From Mycolicibacterium arabiense (GTDB taxonomy: Bacteria > Actinomycetota > Actinomycetes > Mycobacteriales > Mycobacteriaceae): a DNA stretch of 64,000 bases. Location of the stretch: assembly GCF_010731815.2 (NCBI RefSeq), contig NZ_AP022593.1:2480001-2544000 (forward strand), in the 5' to 3' direction. The notes under the pieces were generated by a model. It was not told the DNA's origin. It made no database searches and was given only the letters and a program-made list of their open reading frames with translations. Below are positions 8,601 through 17,404 of this stretch, piece after piece (the first letter of the stretch is position 1; every line of letters begins with the position of its first letter). Both the position numbers and the translations under genes were made by a program.

Positions 8601-9877
8601 GCGAACCGCTCGGCCTGCAGGACGGCGTGTTCGGCGGCGCGGTTGGCCTGCTTGGTGTCGACGTAGGAGACGTCCTTGCCGGTGTAGATCGGGTTCATGT
8701 CGCGGGTCTGCGGGGCGGGGGCGGCACCGCGTTCGTCGACTTCGGCGCGGACGGCGCTGAAGAACTCGCTGGGCAGCGCGCAGACGAAGCGGGGCCACGT
8801 GTAGCGGGCGTTCCAGTCGCGGTGAATCTCGGTGACCCACTTGTTCGGTGGCGTGTAGTCGGTGCCGACGGGGAGCAGCACGTTGCGGGTGAGCGCGACC
8901 TTCTTGAGTCCGGCGAACAACGCGTAGGTCGCGTCCTCCGCCTCGGCGAGCGTCGGCGATGAGTCCATCCACCAGCCTGCCGCGTAATGGGCGGGCATGT
9001 AGTGGGTCAGCAGGCCGCGACCCGACGGGGCGAGCCATTCGAACTCGCTGGCGAACTGCATTCGCTCGGGATCGCCGTCACCGGCCATCGGGCCCCACTG
9101 GTGGTGCGGGCCACGCGCCCAGGAACTGGACGTGAGACCCGCGTCGGCGGCCATGCCGGGGAACTGCGGGTCATGCCCGAACACGTCGAGCTGCCATGCG
9201 GTGGCGGGGTTGGCGCCCATCACGTCGCGTTGAAAGCCGATGCCGTGTACGAAGTTTCGAATGGTCGTCTCGGGACTGGTCAGGTTCGTATTGGGTTCGT
9301 TGTAGGTGCCGCCCATCACCTCGACGCGGCCGTCGGCGATCATCCGGCGCAGTTCCGCGCGGTCCTCGGGACGGGCGTCCCAGTAGGGCTTGAGGTAGTC
9401 GACCTCGGCGAGCACGAACTTGTATTCCGGTTCCCGGCGGGCCATGTCGAGATGCGCGGCCACCAGGTCGAAGCCGTTGGTCTGGCGGCAGCGTCCGGGC
9501 GGGTCCTCGGTCCAGGTGCTCGTGTAGGCGGCCTGGGTGTTCCACCACACGGGGTCGTAGTGGAAGTGGCTGATCATGTACATCGTCCAGCCGGGTTCGG
9601 CGTCGACGAACGTGAACGGGACTGACGCGTCGCCGACCACCACCCGAGCCTCCCGCGAACGGCCGGGCATCGGATCCGTGACGGTGACGGCGACCTCGAC
9701 GATCTCGGTGCCGGGTTGCGCGGGTACGTCGTCGCACGTGAGACCGTCACCGTCGATGCGCACGGCCGCGGCGGCCGAACCCGGCGGGAGGTGAACCCGC
9801 ACCACCTGCCGAAGCGCGTCCTCGGGCCCGACGAAGAGGTCGGTCGACTCGGCTGACACCTCGGGGACGACGGCCAT
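5672..9877 (-). CDS. GH38 alpha-mannosidase
   Basis: A 1401-residue glycoside hydrolase. The GH38 catalytic domain begins near residue 95, with the zinc-binding HFHYDPVW at 104-111. The nucleophile region is QLDVFGHDPQ, in which Asp231 is the expected nucleophile. The GH38 middle helical domain follows (AYGAHHDAITGSESDQVY), then long beta-sandwich regions. The C-terminal ~250 residues look like an appended NPCBM/NEW2- or immunoglobulin-like beta domain. No signal peptide is seen, so it probably acts inside the cell. It corresponds to M. tuberculosis Rv0648 (about 1215 residues) but is longer. It leads the operon with the Rv0649-like protein and the ROK kinase. Confidence 0.93.
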   Translation of the reverse strand: MAVVPEVSAESTDLFVGPEDALRQVVRVHLPPGSAAAAVRIDGDGLTCDDVPAQPGTEIVEVAVTVTDPMPGRSREARVVVGDASVPFTFVDAEPGWTMYMISHFHYDPVWWNTQAAYTSTWTEDPPGRCRQTNGFDLVAAHLDMARREPEYKFVLAEVDYLKPYWDARPEDRAELRRMIADGRVEVMGGTYNEPNTNLTSPETTIRNFVHGIGFQRDVMGANPATAWQLDVFGHDPQFPGMAADAGLTSSSWARGPHHQWGPMAGDGDPERMQFASEFEWLAPSGRGLLTHYMPAHYAAGWWMDSSPTLAEAEDATYALFAGLKKVALTRNVLLPVGTDYTPPNKWVTEIHRDWNARYTWPRFVCALPSEFFSAVRAEVDERGAAPAPQTRDMNPIYTGKDVSYVDTKQANRAAEHAVLQAERFAVFAGLIAGAAYPHSALAKAWVQLAYGAHHDAITGSESDQVYLDLLTSWRDAWDLGRTVRDSAIDVLTGAVEGDVVVWNPLAHNRTDVVTVHLHEPMTGTIVDTNGAELPTLIEHGGHTVSWLAHDVPSMGWRAHRTSKGAPTAWETMPGNEIQNAHHRIRVDAARGGGVTSWTAAGRQLIAEGRVGNELAVYDEYPAHPEAGEGPWHLLPKGPLRTSSEDTADVRAERCALGERLTIDGRIDGVLRYTQTITLWRGVDRVDCRTVIDEFTGQDALLRLRWPCPVPGAMPVSEVGDAVIGRGFGLMHEPGDHAHAVDSARHPHTLDNPAYGWFGLSSAVRIRVCGAGPGGDEADGVRAISVAEIVTAVGAEASPAVRDLSVALVRAGVTTTCSHAGKPRYGDLTVDSNLPDARIALGGPEVNAFTAALLAAAEPAYAAELRRQLDDSGVARVWVPASRALAERWVPGADLRDVRALPVLVLAAEAGIESIVAAVVDDLADAEIAVSQQTPHDIGEFDARTVAVMNRGVPSFAVDSDGTLHTSLMRSCTGWPSGTWIDAPRRTVPDGSNFQLQHWTHDFDYALVASVGDWRDAGLPARSAEYSQPLLGVVSRHRGHAGGLPAWGSMLEIEPAGQVALAACKVAGNAIAHGTSRHVEPEDGITLRLVETHGRSTEVSLRSGLRSVSAAQRVDLLESPLTNADGAALHGYEIATIHAELNLPRLDGAGPVGLVTDAEAAQPLYARYWLHNRGPAPMGGLPAVAHLEPQRVTAAPGSTVALRLTAASDCTDATLHGHVRLVCPAGVSATPDELPFLLPPGEYLKTAVSIDIPAGTAPGRYPVRAELAVTGHSDIPPSWRQLVEDVCWITVGDGTDDVLRLVGGPEPIDVPAGGSATLSVTVGTDAKADLSIEAHLISPWGTWEWVGPSAVGADLPAGGTAQLHFDVSPPAWVRPGQWWALVRVACAGHLLYTPAVAVTVR

Positions 9878-10017
9878 GAGCGCACTGTACGGTCGGCGTC
9901 CGCTTCCTCGCGAGAGAACCGTGCGCCGGCGTTGGGCAGCAATTCATTTCACGGTCAGCCGGCGTGTGCATTTCGTGACGTGCCGGGTCGGTCGAAATCT
10001 GTCACAGTGGTGTCATT

Positions 10018-10179
10018 GTGAACGAATACGACACGGCACCCGGGCCGACGCCAAAGAGGCGCGATCCGCTCTCGCTGGGTTTCGAGGCGCATCGCGGTCT
10101 GCTGCTGCTCCGGTTACGGCTGCACGACGCCACCAGTACCCGCCGCAAGTCCCGTCGCGCGCCGAGCACTCACCCCTGA
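10018..10179 (+). CDS. Possible 53-residue small ORF
   Basis: A GTG-initiated frame (start VNEYDTAPGPTPKRRDP, end RRAPSTHP) lies in the gap between the mannosidase and the WYL regulator and overlaps the end of the latter by 10 bp. The product is basic and has no recognisable domain. Only the start context (a CACAGT element about 12 nt upstream that could drive a near-leaderless transcript) favours it. It could be chance in G+C-rich DNA. Confidence 0.25.
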   Translation: MNEYDTAPGPTPKRRDPLSLGFEAHRGLLLLRLRLHDATSTRRKSRRAPSTHP

Positions 10180-11126
10180 GCTGCGCGCCGTAGGCGGTCG
10201 GCCACCACGGTCACGGCCTCGGCCACCTCGGGTGGCTCCAGGACCTCGAAGTCGATGCCGGGCATCGCCAGCCACGGCACCATGTGCGCGGGGTCGTCGG
10301 CGCCCGTGGTGACGATGCACTGCTCGGGTCCGTCGGGCTGGACCTGTACTGCGGTGGCCGGGAACGCGGCGGCGACGACGTCGGCCGACGCGAAGTACCG
10401 GATGCGCGCGACGTACGGGTAGGACGACGTGCTGACGGCGCGGCGTACGTAGTCCGCCGCGTCGGGCGCCTCCCGCGGGGTGAACGTGCTGCCGACCGCC
10501 TTGACGTCGGCCATGCGATCGAGCCGCAGGCTGCGCCAATCGTCCTTGTCGCGATCGAACGCGAGGACGTACCAGCGCCTGCCGGTGGTGACCAGTTGAT
10601 AGGGCTCCAGGCGGCGCTGCGTGGCGTTGCCCCGGACGTCGACGTAGCCGGCGGTGACGTGTTCGTGGTCGCGGCTCGCGCGGGCCAGGGTCATCAGGAC
10701 GTCGGGCTCGACCGGGGTGTCGCCCTGGCCGGACGTCAACGTGACGGTGGCGTCGTGCACCGCGGCGACCTGCGACCGCAGGCGGGCAGGCATCACCTGG
10801 TCGAGCTTCGACAGTGCGCGCAGGGCCGATTCGCCGACGCCCGCGACGCTGCCACCTGCGGCCACGCGCAGGCAGACAGCCATGGCGACGGCTTCCTCGG
10901 GATCGAGCAGCAGGGGCGGCAGAGCGGCGCCCGCGCCGAGTTGGTAGCCGCCGCCGTGGCCCTTGCTGGCGTGTACCGGATAACCCAGGTCGCGGAGGCG
11001 GTCGACGTCGCGGCGCACGCTGCGCCCGGTGACGCCCAGGCGCTCGGCGAGTTCGTCGCCCGTCCACACCCGTCGTGACTGCAGCAGGCCGAGCAACTGC
11101 AGGACACGGCCGGTGGTCTCGGACAC
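10170..11126 (-). CDS. YafY/PafC-type HTH-WYL transcriptional regulator
   Basis: A 318-residue regulator. A DeoR-like winged helix-turn-helix occupies residues ~1-60 (RVLQLLGLLQ, then WTGDELAERLGVTGRSVRRDVDRL). A WYL domain follows at about residues 140-220: EPYQLVTTGRRWYVLAFD carries the W-Y-V variant of the WYL motif, and WRSLRLDRM is its partner strand. A C-terminal WCX extension completes the family layout. WYL domains are thought to sense nucleic acid or other ligands. It is preceded by the DUF2243 gene on the same strand, and its target is not evident. Confidence 0.88.
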   Translation of the reverse strand: MSETTGRVLQLLGLLQSRRVWTGDELAERLGVTGRSVRRDVDRLRDLGYPVHASKGHGGGYQLGAGAALPPLLLDPEEAVAMAVCLRVAAGGSVAGVGESALRALSKLDQVMPARLRSQVAAVHDATVTLTSGQGDTPVEPDVLMTLARASRDHEHVTAGYVDVRGNATQRRLEPYQLVTTGRRWYVLAFDRDKDDWRSLRLDRMADVKAVGSTFTPREAPDAADYVRRAVSTSSYPYVARIRYFASADVVAAAFPATAVQVQPDGPEQCIVTTGADDPAHMVPWLAMPGIDFEVLEPPEVAEAVTVVADRLRRAAQG

Positions 11127-11165
11127 GGCCCCAGCCTGCCAGACATAGCGGACCGTTCCGGTCCT

Positions 11166-11642
11166 CTAACTTCTGACGGTCTCCAACTGCCGCACGCCTC
11201 GGCGGTGCAGCAGCCAGCCGACGCCGATCTGGACGACGCCGAACGCCAGGAACCCGACGTCCCATGCCAGCGGGCCGCCGAGGTCGTCGCGTACGTGGTG
11301 CACCTCGAGCAGCACGTGGTCGATCAGACCCTCGACCACGTTGAACACGCCCCAGCCCGCGAGTAGCAGCCCGAAGTGGAACGACCAGTTGGGCGCCAGT
11401 CGACGCTGCCGCCAGGACACGACGGTCATGGTGGAGCCGGCCATGACGAGCAGCCACGTGCCGACGTGGAAGAGGCCGTCTGCCACGACGTTCATTTCGA
11501 GGCCCGCCAGTGTGTCCGGCGATCGCGTGCTGCTGATCATGTGGTGCCACTGCAGGATCTCGTGCAGCACGATGCCGTCGACGAATCCGCCGAGCCCGAG
11601 GCCGAGCAGGAGACCGGGAGCCTTCGACGGCATCTCATTCAC
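11166..11642 (-). CDS. DUF2243 four-helix membrane protein
   Basis: A 158-residue integral membrane protein with about four transmembrane segments (residues ~8-28, ~52-75, ~85-105 and ~125-148). The first contains GGFVDGIVLHEILQWHHM, the hallmark of DUF2243; conserved His residues in helices 1 and 2 and in VHHVRDD suggest metal or heme binding, but this is unproven. It lies 39 bp from the WYL regulator on the same strand and is divergent from the DinB pair. Function unknown. Confidence 0.85.
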   Translation of the reverse strand: MNEMPSKAPGLLLGLGLGGFVDGIVLHEILQWHHMISSTRSPDTLAGLEMNVVADGLFHVGTWLLVMAGSTMTVVSWRQRRLAPNWSFHFGLLLAGWGVFNVVEGLIDHVLLEVHHVRDDLGGPLAWDVGFLAFGVVQIGVGWLLHRRGVRQLETVRS

Positions 11643-11728
11643 CTTTACCGCATGCCCGCGCCACGCCGGTTCAAGCAGTTCGAACTCTTAGGACCGAATC
11701 TGTCCTATGCGGGTGCGACGCTTGTGCC

Positions 11729-12283
11729 ATGCCCGACCCGACGACCCTCACCTCGCAGTTGGCCGATCAGCTCGAATTCCACTGGACGCAGCAGTTGCGC
11801 CCACGGCTCGACGGCCTCTCCGACGACGAGTACTTCTGGCAGCCGGTCCCCGACTGCTGGACCGTGCATCCCGACGGCGGCATCGACTTCAGCCACCCGC
11901 CGCCTCGACCGGAGCCGTTCACCACGATCGCGTGGCGGATGGCCCACGTCATCGTCGGAGTGTTCGCGATGCGCAGCCATTCCCACTTCGGCGGCCCACC
12001 GGCGTCCTACGAGTCGTGGCGGTATGCCACCGATGCCGCGGCGGCGCTACGGCAGCTCGACGACGAGTACGCCCGTTGGATCTCGGGCGTTCGCGACCTC
12101 GACGACGACGGCCTGGCACGGCCGTGCGGGCCCGCAGAAGGTCCGTACGCCGACCACCCGATGAGCGTGCTCATCCTGCACATCAACCGCGAAGTCATCC
12201 ACCACGGCGCCGAGATGGCGCTCCTGCGCGACCTCTACGTCCACAGCATCAACCACAACGACAACACCGAGGAGAACCGCTGA
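11729..12283 (+). CDS. DinB-superfamily protein (first of pair)
   Basis: A 184-residue four-helix-bundle protein of the DinB/YfiT-like metalloenzyme superfamily. The pattern visible is an N-terminal helix with QLADQLEFHW, a central TTIAWRMAHVIVGV, and a C-terminal HINREVIHHGAEMALLRDL whose His pair would supply metal ligands. Relatives include mycothiol- and bacillithiol-dependent transferases and maleylpyruvate isomerases, so a thiol-dependent reaction is possible. The stop overlaps the next DinB ATG (TGATG), so the pair is translationally coupled. Confidence 0.85.
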   Translation: MPDPTTLTSQLADQLEFHWTQQLRPRLDGLSDDEYFWQPVPDCWTVHPDGGIDFSHPPPRPEPFTTIAWRMAHVIVGVFAMRSHSHFGGPPASYESWRYATDAAAALRQLDDEYARWISGVRDLDDDGLARPCGPAEGPYADHPMSVLILHINREVIHHGAEMALLRDLYVHSINHNDNTEENR

Positions 12284-12879
12284 TGCCCGGAATGCCCCCA
12301 CCCGCCGACGGCGAGCGCCAGACGCTCATCGAGTTCCTCGCGTTCAACCAGAACGCGTTCTTCTCGGTCGCCCACGGCCTGACCGACGAGCAGGCCCGGT
12401 CCACGCCATCGGTGAGCGCGCTGTCGGTCGGCGGACTGATCAAACACGCCACGGAGGTGCAGCGCGGCTGGACGGAACGGGCGGCGTGCGCGCCCGACTT
12501 CCCGCCGCCGGACCCCCGGCCGATCGAGGAGCAGATGGCCGACTTCCAGGACCAGTACGTCATGCGCGACGACGAGACGCTCGACGACCTGCTCGAGGAT
12601 CTGCGCAAGACGAACGCCGAGATCCTCGCGGTGTTCGCCGAGAAGGATCTCGACACGCCCGTCCCCGTCCCGGCCGAGGTGCCGTGGTTCCCGAAGGACG
12701 TCGAGAGCTGGCCGGTGCGCTGGGTGGCGCTGCACCTGGTCGAGGAGCTGAGCCGGCACGCCGGGCACGCCGACATCATCCGCGAGTCGATCGACCGCGC
12801 AACGATGTACGAGCTGATGGCCGCGCGCGAGGAATGGCCGGAGACCGACTTCATCAAGCGGTGGCGCCCGGCCAGCTGA
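12283..12879 (+). CDS. DinB-superfamily (DUF664-like) protein (second of pair)
   Basis: A 198-residue DinB-fold protein starting at the ATG that overlaps the upstream stop. Family features are LIEFLAFNQNAFF, the central GGLIKHATEVQRGW with the first metal-ligand His, and VALHLVEELSRHAGHADIIRE with the H-x3-H ligand pair near the end of the bundle. DUF664 proteins often act as mycothiol-dependent enzymes in actinobacteria. Sequence similarity to its neighbour is limited to the fold, so this is not a recent duplication. Substrate unknown. Confidence 0.87.
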   Translation: MPGMPPPADGERQTLIEFLAFNQNAFFSVAHGLTDEQARSTPSVSALSVGGLIKHATEVQRGWTERAACAPDFPPPDPRPIEEQMADFQDQYVMRDDETLDDLLEDLRKTNAEILAVFAEKDLDTPVPVPAEVPWFPKDVESWPVRWVALHLVEELSRHAGHADIIRESIDRATMYELMAAREEWPETDFIKRWRPAS

Positions 12880-12924
12880 CGCCGGTAAGGTGACAACAGA
12901 CGTTGCCAAACTTGGGGAGTCACC

Positions 12925-13923
12925 GTGCTGTTGCCGCATCAGATCGTCGAGCAGTCGCTGCAGAACCACTTCGACCGCAACGTGCGGCAGCACTACTTCC
13001 GCGGCATGGAGTTCGCCGAGCCGGCCGGTGACCCCGGCTGGTTCGGGCCTGGCAGCGCGGTCTGGCACGTGCACTCGCATCTCGAGACGCTGATATTCGG
13101 CCTGCAGTGCGCGGCGTACCTGGAGCGGCTCGACCCGTCGATCTACTGGATGGGCGTGCACCATTCGCGGCTGGTCGAGCGCTCCGAGGACCCCGCCACA
13201 CCGCCACGGATCGATCCCAGGGGCCTGGCCGTCCGGCTGGGCCACTCGATCGCGTTCTTCATCGGTACCGCCTACGGCACGACCGAGACCGCCGAGCGGC
13301 TGGCGCAGACGGTGCGCGCCATGCACCACACGATCAAGGGAACCCGGCCCGACGGCGCCCCCTACGACGCCGACGACCCGGATTGGTTGCGCTGGAACTA
13401 CGCCACCGTGGTGTGGGGCCTGGCGACCGCGCACGAGATGTACCACCCCCGTCCGCTGCGCGGCAGGAAGCTCGACGAGTACTACGGCGAGTTCGTCCGC
13501 GTGGGCCACGCGCTCGGCGGCACCGACCTGCCGACCACGAAGGCCGAGACGCACGACTGCCTGAAGTCCTATACACCCAAGCTGGCACTCACCCACGGCG
13601 CGGCCATGGCGACCGGTCACCACCTGCCGATGCCCGAGAGCGCCGTGGACTGGGCCATCCGCGACACCATGCCCACGTGGGCCAAGCAGTTGATCGGCCA
13701 CCGCTCTCCCAACGTGGTCGAGCGGACCGCGCGCCGGGCGGCGGTCTGGACGGTCATCAACGGCCTGCACGCCGCGGCGGGCCCGATCCCGGAGTTCACC
13801 CAGGCCCAGGCCCGGGTGGCCGACGGCGTCGACCCTGCGCTGGCGCCGCACACCGAGCCCCGCTACGTGCTCGGCAGTGACCCGGTGCGGACCCGGGACG
13901 ACGTGGAGTTCACCTTCGCGTGA
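12925..13923 (+). CDS. MpaB-type (DUF2236) oxygenase
   Basis: A 332-residue protein of the MpaB/latex-clearing-protein family, which are heme-b oxygenases. Family features visible are an N-terminal segment ending PGSAVWHVHSHLETLIFGLQ, the HHTIKGTRPDG loop near residue 134 where the proximal region lies, WNYATVVWGLATAHEMY, and a His-rich C-terminal half with GHHLPMPES. The gene stands alone 45 bp after the DinB pair and is followed by the ABC1 kinase. The substrate is unknown; relatives oxidise mycophenolate side chains, rubber or other isoprenoids. Confidence 0.87.
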   Translation: MLLPHQIVEQSLQNHFDRNVRQHYFRGMEFAEPAGDPGWFGPGSAVWHVHSHLETLIFGLQCAAYLERLDPSIYWMGVHHSRLVERSEDPATPPRIDPRGLAVRLGHSIAFFIGTAYGTTETAERLAQTVRAMHHTIKGTRPDGAPYDADDPDWLRWNYATVVWGLATAHEMYHPRPLRGRKLDEYYGEFVRVGHALGGTDLPTTKAETHDCLKSYTPKLALTHGAAMATGHHLPMPESAVDWAIRDTMPTWAKQLIGHRSPNVVERTARRAAVWTVINGLHAAAGPIPEFTQAQARVADGVDPALAPHTEPRYVLGSDPVRTRDDVEFTFA

Positions 13924-13992
13924 CATCCGCGCGGGTGTGACCTGCTGCACACGCATTTTCCGTGCTCCGGACACTTTTGAGACACTGCATTC

Positions 13993-15381
13993 ATGACTAC
14001 GACTAAGCACCGCGAGGTTGCCAAGCTGGACCGGGTGCCCTTGCCGGTCGAGGCCGCCCGCGTCGGCGCGACTGGGTGGCAGATCGCCCGGACGGGCGCG
14101 CGGGTCGTCACCAAGCTGGCCGGCCGCGGATCCCTGCAGGAGAAGATCGTCGCGCAGGTCCCCCAGACGTTCGCCGATCTGGGTCCCACCTACGTCAAGC
14201 TGGGCCAGATCATCGCGTCGAGCCCCGGCGCGTTCGGAGAGCCACTGAGCCGCGAATTCCGCAGCCTCCTCGACCGTGTGCCCCCCGCCAAGAAGGACGA
14301 GGTGCACGCGCTCTTCAAGGAGGAACTGGGCGATGACCCGGCGAACCTGTTCAAGCACTTCGAGGACGAACCGTTCGCCTCGGCGTCGATCGCCCAGGTG
14401 CACTACGCCACACTGCATTCCGGTGAGGAGGTCGTCGTCAAGATCCAGCGGCCCGGCATCCGCCGCCGAGTCGCGGCCGACCTCCAGATCCTCAAGCGCG
14501 GCGCGCGTCTGGTCGAGTTCGCGAAGCTCGGGCAGCGACTGTCCGCCCAGGACGTGGTCGCCGACTTCGCGTCCAACCTCGCCGAGGAACTCGACTTCCG
14601 GCTCGAGGCGCAATCGATGGACGCGTGGGTGGCCCACATGCACGCCTCACCGCTGGGCGAGAACATCCGCGTGGCCCAGGTGTACTGGGACCTGACGAGT
14701 GAACGCGTCCTGACGATGGAGCGCATCCAGGGCACGCGCATCGACGACGTCGCCACCATCCGCAAGAAGGGCTTCGACGGGACCGAACTCGTCAAGGCAC
14801 TGCTGTTCAGCGTGTTCGAGGGCGGGCTGCGCCACGGCCTGTTCCACGGTGACCTGCATGCGGGCAACCTGTACGTGGACGACGACGGCAAGATCGTGTT
14901 CTTCGACTTCGGCATCATGGGCCGCGTCGATCCGCGGACCCGCTGGCTGCTGCGCGAACTGGTCTACGCGCTGCTGGTGAAGAAGGACCACGCCGCCGCG
15001 GGCAAGATCGTCGTGCTGATGGGCGCCGTCGGCACCATGAAACCCGAGGCTCAGGCCGCGCAGGACCTGGAGAAGTTCGCGACGCCACTCACCACCAAGT
15101 CGCTCGGGGACCTCGGCTACGCCGAGATCGGCAAGCAGCTGTCGGCGCTCGCCGACGCCTACGACGTCAAGCTGCCACGCGAGCTGGTGCTCATCGGCAA
15201 GCAGTTCCTGTACGTCGAGCGCTACATGAAGCTGCTCGCGCCCAAGTGGCAGATGATGAGCGACCCGCAGCTCACCGGTTACTTCGCCAACTTCATGGTG
15301 GACGTGAGCCGGGAACACAAGGAGCACGGTATCGACGAGCGCTTGCGCGAGGAGCATGACATCGACGAGCTGGGGGTCTGA
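13993..15381 (+). CDS. ABC1/UbiB-family atypical kinase
   Basis: A 462-residue AarF/UbiB/ADCK protein. Family marks are the KxGQ motif in TYVKLGQIIASS, the alanine-rich loop of the family in FASASIAQVHYA, the KIQRPGI segment carrying the ATP-binding Lys, the ExD motif in EELDFRLEAQSMD, the catalytic FHGDLHAGNLYV and the metal-binding FFDFGIMG. These proteins are ATPases tied to isoprenoid-quinone metabolism. It is syntenic with M. tuberculosis Rv0647c and is followed after 4 bp by lipG, as in that species. Confidence 0.93.
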   Translation: MTTTKHREVAKLDRVPLPVEAARVGATGWQIARTGARVVTKLAGRGSLQEKIVAQVPQTFADLGPTYVKLGQIIASSPGAFGEPLSREFRSLLDRVPPAKKDEVHALFKEELGDDPANLFKHFEDEPFASASIAQVHYATLHSGEEVVVKIQRPGIRRRVAADLQILKRGARLVEFAKLGQRLSAQDVVADFASNLAEELDFRLEAQSMDAWVAHMHASPLGENIRVAQVYWDLTSERVLTMERIQGTRIDDVATIRKKGFDGTELVKALLFSVFEGGLRHGLFHGDLHAGNLYVDDDGKIVFFDFGIMGRVDPRTRWLLRELVYALLVKKDHAAAGKIVVLMGAVGTMKPEAQAAQDLEKFATPLTTKSLGDLGYAEIGKQLSALADAYDVKLPRELVLIGKQFLYVERYMKLLAPKWQMMSDPQLTGYFANFMVDVSREHKEHGIDERLREEHDIDELGV

Positions 15382-15385
15382 CCGC

Positions 15386-16294
15386 GTGGACGTCCGCGAG
15401 GGCAAGGCCAAGGGCACACAGGGCATCGAGATCCACTACGAGGACATGGGCGACGTCGACGACCCGGCCGTGCTGCTGGTCATGGGCCTGGGCGCTCAGC
15501 TGGTGTTCTGGCGAGACGAGTTCTGCCAGAAGCTGATCGATCAGGGGCTGCGCGTCATCCGCTTCGACAACCGCGATGTCGGGCTCTCCGGAAAGATGGA
15601 CGGCCGCCGCACCAAGGGCTCGCAGGTCGGGAACATGGTGCGGTCGTTCCTCGGCGTGCGGAGCCCGTCGGTCTACCGGCTGGAGGACATGGCCGACGAC
15701 GCCGCGGCGCTGCTCGACCACCTCGGCATCGACCGGGCACACGTCGTCGGCGCGTCGATGGGCGGGATGATCGCGCAGGTCTTCGCCGCTAGGCACGCCG
15801 ACAGGACCCGGGGTCTCGGCATCGTCTTCTCGTCCAACAACCAGCCCTGCCTGCCGCCGCCGGGGCCGCAGCAACTGCTTGCCGTCGTCACCGGCCCCTC
15901 GCCGGATTCACCGCGCGACGTGATCATCGAGAACTCTATGAGGGTGAGCAGGATCATCGGCAGCCCCGGCTACCCCGCGACCGACGACAGGCTGCGCGCC
16001 GACGCGATCGCCTTCTACGACCGCGCGCACTACCCGCAGGGCATCGCTCGGCAGTTCAACGCAATCACCGGCAGCGGCAGCCTGTTGCGCTACGACCGCA
16101 TGATCACCGCACCCACCGTGGTCATCCACGGCAAGGCGGACAAGCTGATGCGGCCGTCCGGCGGCAAGGCCATCGCCAAAGCCATTCCGAACGCGAGGCT
16201 GGTGCTGTTCGACGGGATGGGCCACGAGCTGCCCGAGCCGCTGTGGGACGACATCGTGACCGAATTGCAGAAGACGTTCGCCGAGGCGGCGTAG
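15386..16294 (+). CDS. lipG: LipG-like alpha/beta hydrolase
   Basis: A 302-residue alpha/beta hydrolase with the nucleophile elbow GASMGG near residue 130, oxyanion-side VLLVMGLGAQLVFW, the acid in VVIHGKADKLM, and the catalytic His in FDGMGHELP. I take the GTG at 15386 as start: it lies 4 bp after the ABC1 kinase stop, has GGGGG upstream, and gives the ~301 residues usual for M. tuberculosis LipG (Rv0646c). LipG is described as an esterase/phospholipase and lies beside the mycolate methyltransferases in mycobacteria, as here. Confidence 0.9.
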   Translation: MDVREGKAKGTQGIEIHYEDMGDVDDPAVLLVMGLGAQLVFWRDEFCQKLIDQGLRVIRFDNRDVGLSGKMDGRRTKGSQVGNMVRSFLGVRSPSVYRLEDMADDAAALLDHLGIDRAHVVGASMGGMIAQVFAARHADRTRGLGIVFSSNNQPCLPPPGPQQLLAVVTGPSPDSPRDVIIENSMRVSRIIGSPGYPATDDRLRADAIAFYDRAHYPQGIARQFNAITGSGSLLRYDRMITAPTVVIHGKADKLMRPSGGKAIAKAIPNARLVLFDGMGHELPEPLWDDIVTELQKTFAEAA

Positions 16295-16416
16295 TTCGCC
16301 GTTATCGAACCATCAGGGCTGCGGCGTAGAGTCACCTCGAGACCGCAGCTGGGGGGCTTGCCGGGTCCATCGCCGACGTCGACGAGCCACCGAACTGCCA
16401 GAAAGGCACCATTGAC

Positions 16417-17295
16417 ATGACAAAGAGCACGCGTAGGGGCGGCTTGAAGCCGCACTTCGAGGACGTACAGGCACACTACGACCTCTCCGACGACTTCTTC
16501 AGGCTCTTCCTGGACCCGAGTCAGACCTACAGCTGCGCCTACTTCGAGCGCGACGACATGACGCTCGAGGAAGCCCAGCTGGCGAAGGTCGACCTCGCGT
16601 TGGGCAAGTTGGGCCTCGAGCCGGGCATGACGCTGCTCGACGTCGGCTGCGGCTGGGGTTCGACCATGCTGCGCGCGATCGAGAAGTACGACGTCAACGT
16701 CATCGGCCTCACGCTCAGCGAAAACCAGAAGGCCCACGTCGAGACGGTGTTCGCGGAGTCGGATAGCCCTCGCTCGAAGCAGGTGCTGCTGCAGGGCTGG
16801 GAGCAGTTCGATCAGCCCGTCGACCGCATCGTGTCGATCGGCGCATTCGAGCACTTCGGCCGCGACCGCTGGGACGACTTCTTCGCGACGGCGTACAAGG
16901 TGCTTCCTGACGACGGCGTGATGTTGCTGCACACCATCACGGCGCTCACGTTGCCGCAGATGACCGCGGCCGGGTTGCCGTTGACGATCTCCATCGCCAA
17001 GTTCGTCAAGTTCATCCTCACCGAGATCTTCCCCGGCGGGTACCTGCCCACCACCGAGCTGGCAGGTGAGCACGCCGAGAAGGCCGGCTTCAAGTTGACC
17101 CGAACGCAGTCGCTGCAGAAGCACTACGCCAGGACGCTGGATCACTGGTCGGCTGCGCTGGAAGCGCACAAGGACGAGGCGATCGCCATCCAGTCCGAAG
17201 AGGTCTACGAGCGCTACATGCACTACCTGACCGGATGCGCGCAAGGCTTCAAGGACGGGTACATCGACGTCTGCCAGTTCACTCTGGCCAAGTAG
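16417..17295 (+). CDS. Mycolic-acid cyclopropane synthase/methyltransferase (MmaA2/PcaA-like)
   Basis: A 292-residue SAM-dependent enzyme that modifies meromycolate chains. Visible family motifs are [15 protein letters not shown], the SAM loop [11 protein letters not shown], the active-site block [19 protein letters not shown] and the C-terminal YLTGC...QFTLAK. The SIGAFEHFG variant and the HTI segment resemble PcaA/MmaA2/CmaA1, the cis-cyclopropanating branch, rather than MmaA4. A plausible RBS, GAAAGG, precedes the ATG. It is the first of three paralogues in tandem next to lipG, a conserved mycobacterial arrangement. Exact position on the mycolate chain cannot be assigned by eye. Confidence 0.9.
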   Translation: MTKSTRRGGLKPHFEDVQAHYDLSDDFFRLFLDPSQTYSCAYFERDDMTLEEAQLAKVDLALGKLGLEPGMTLLDVGCGWGSTMLRAIEKYDVNVIGLTLSENQKAHVETVFAESDSPRSKQVLLQGWEQFDQPVDRIVSIGAFEHFGRDRWDDFFATAYKVLPDDGVMLLHTITALTLPQMTAAGLPLTISIAKFVKFILTEIFPGGYLPTTELAGEHAEKAGFKLTRTQSLQKHYARTLDHWSAALEAHKDEAIAIQSEEVYERYMHYLTGCAQGFKDGYIDVCQFTLAK

Positions 17296-17404
17296 GCGCG
17301 TCCGGCGGCCACCTCCCGCCCAGGTAGCGTGAGCGGGACTCAGGCGACCGTATTCCGCGTCCTTCACTTAGCTGGAGGGGCGGCGCACCACTGGAAGGCG
17401 GACT

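Noticed and set aside
5988..9038. A 1016-codon minus-strand frame and a 562-codon plus-strand frame within the alpha-mannosidase
   Set aside because: Both are Arg/Pro/Gly-rich, lack any motif and lie over a gene with clear GH38 catalytic residues. Long shadow frames are expected in G+C-rich DNA.
12235..14643. An 802-codon minus-strand frame over the DinB, MpaB and ABC1 genes
   Set aside because: Low-complexity composition with no motif, against three plus-strand genes with family signatures. It is the antisense shadow of strong codon bias.
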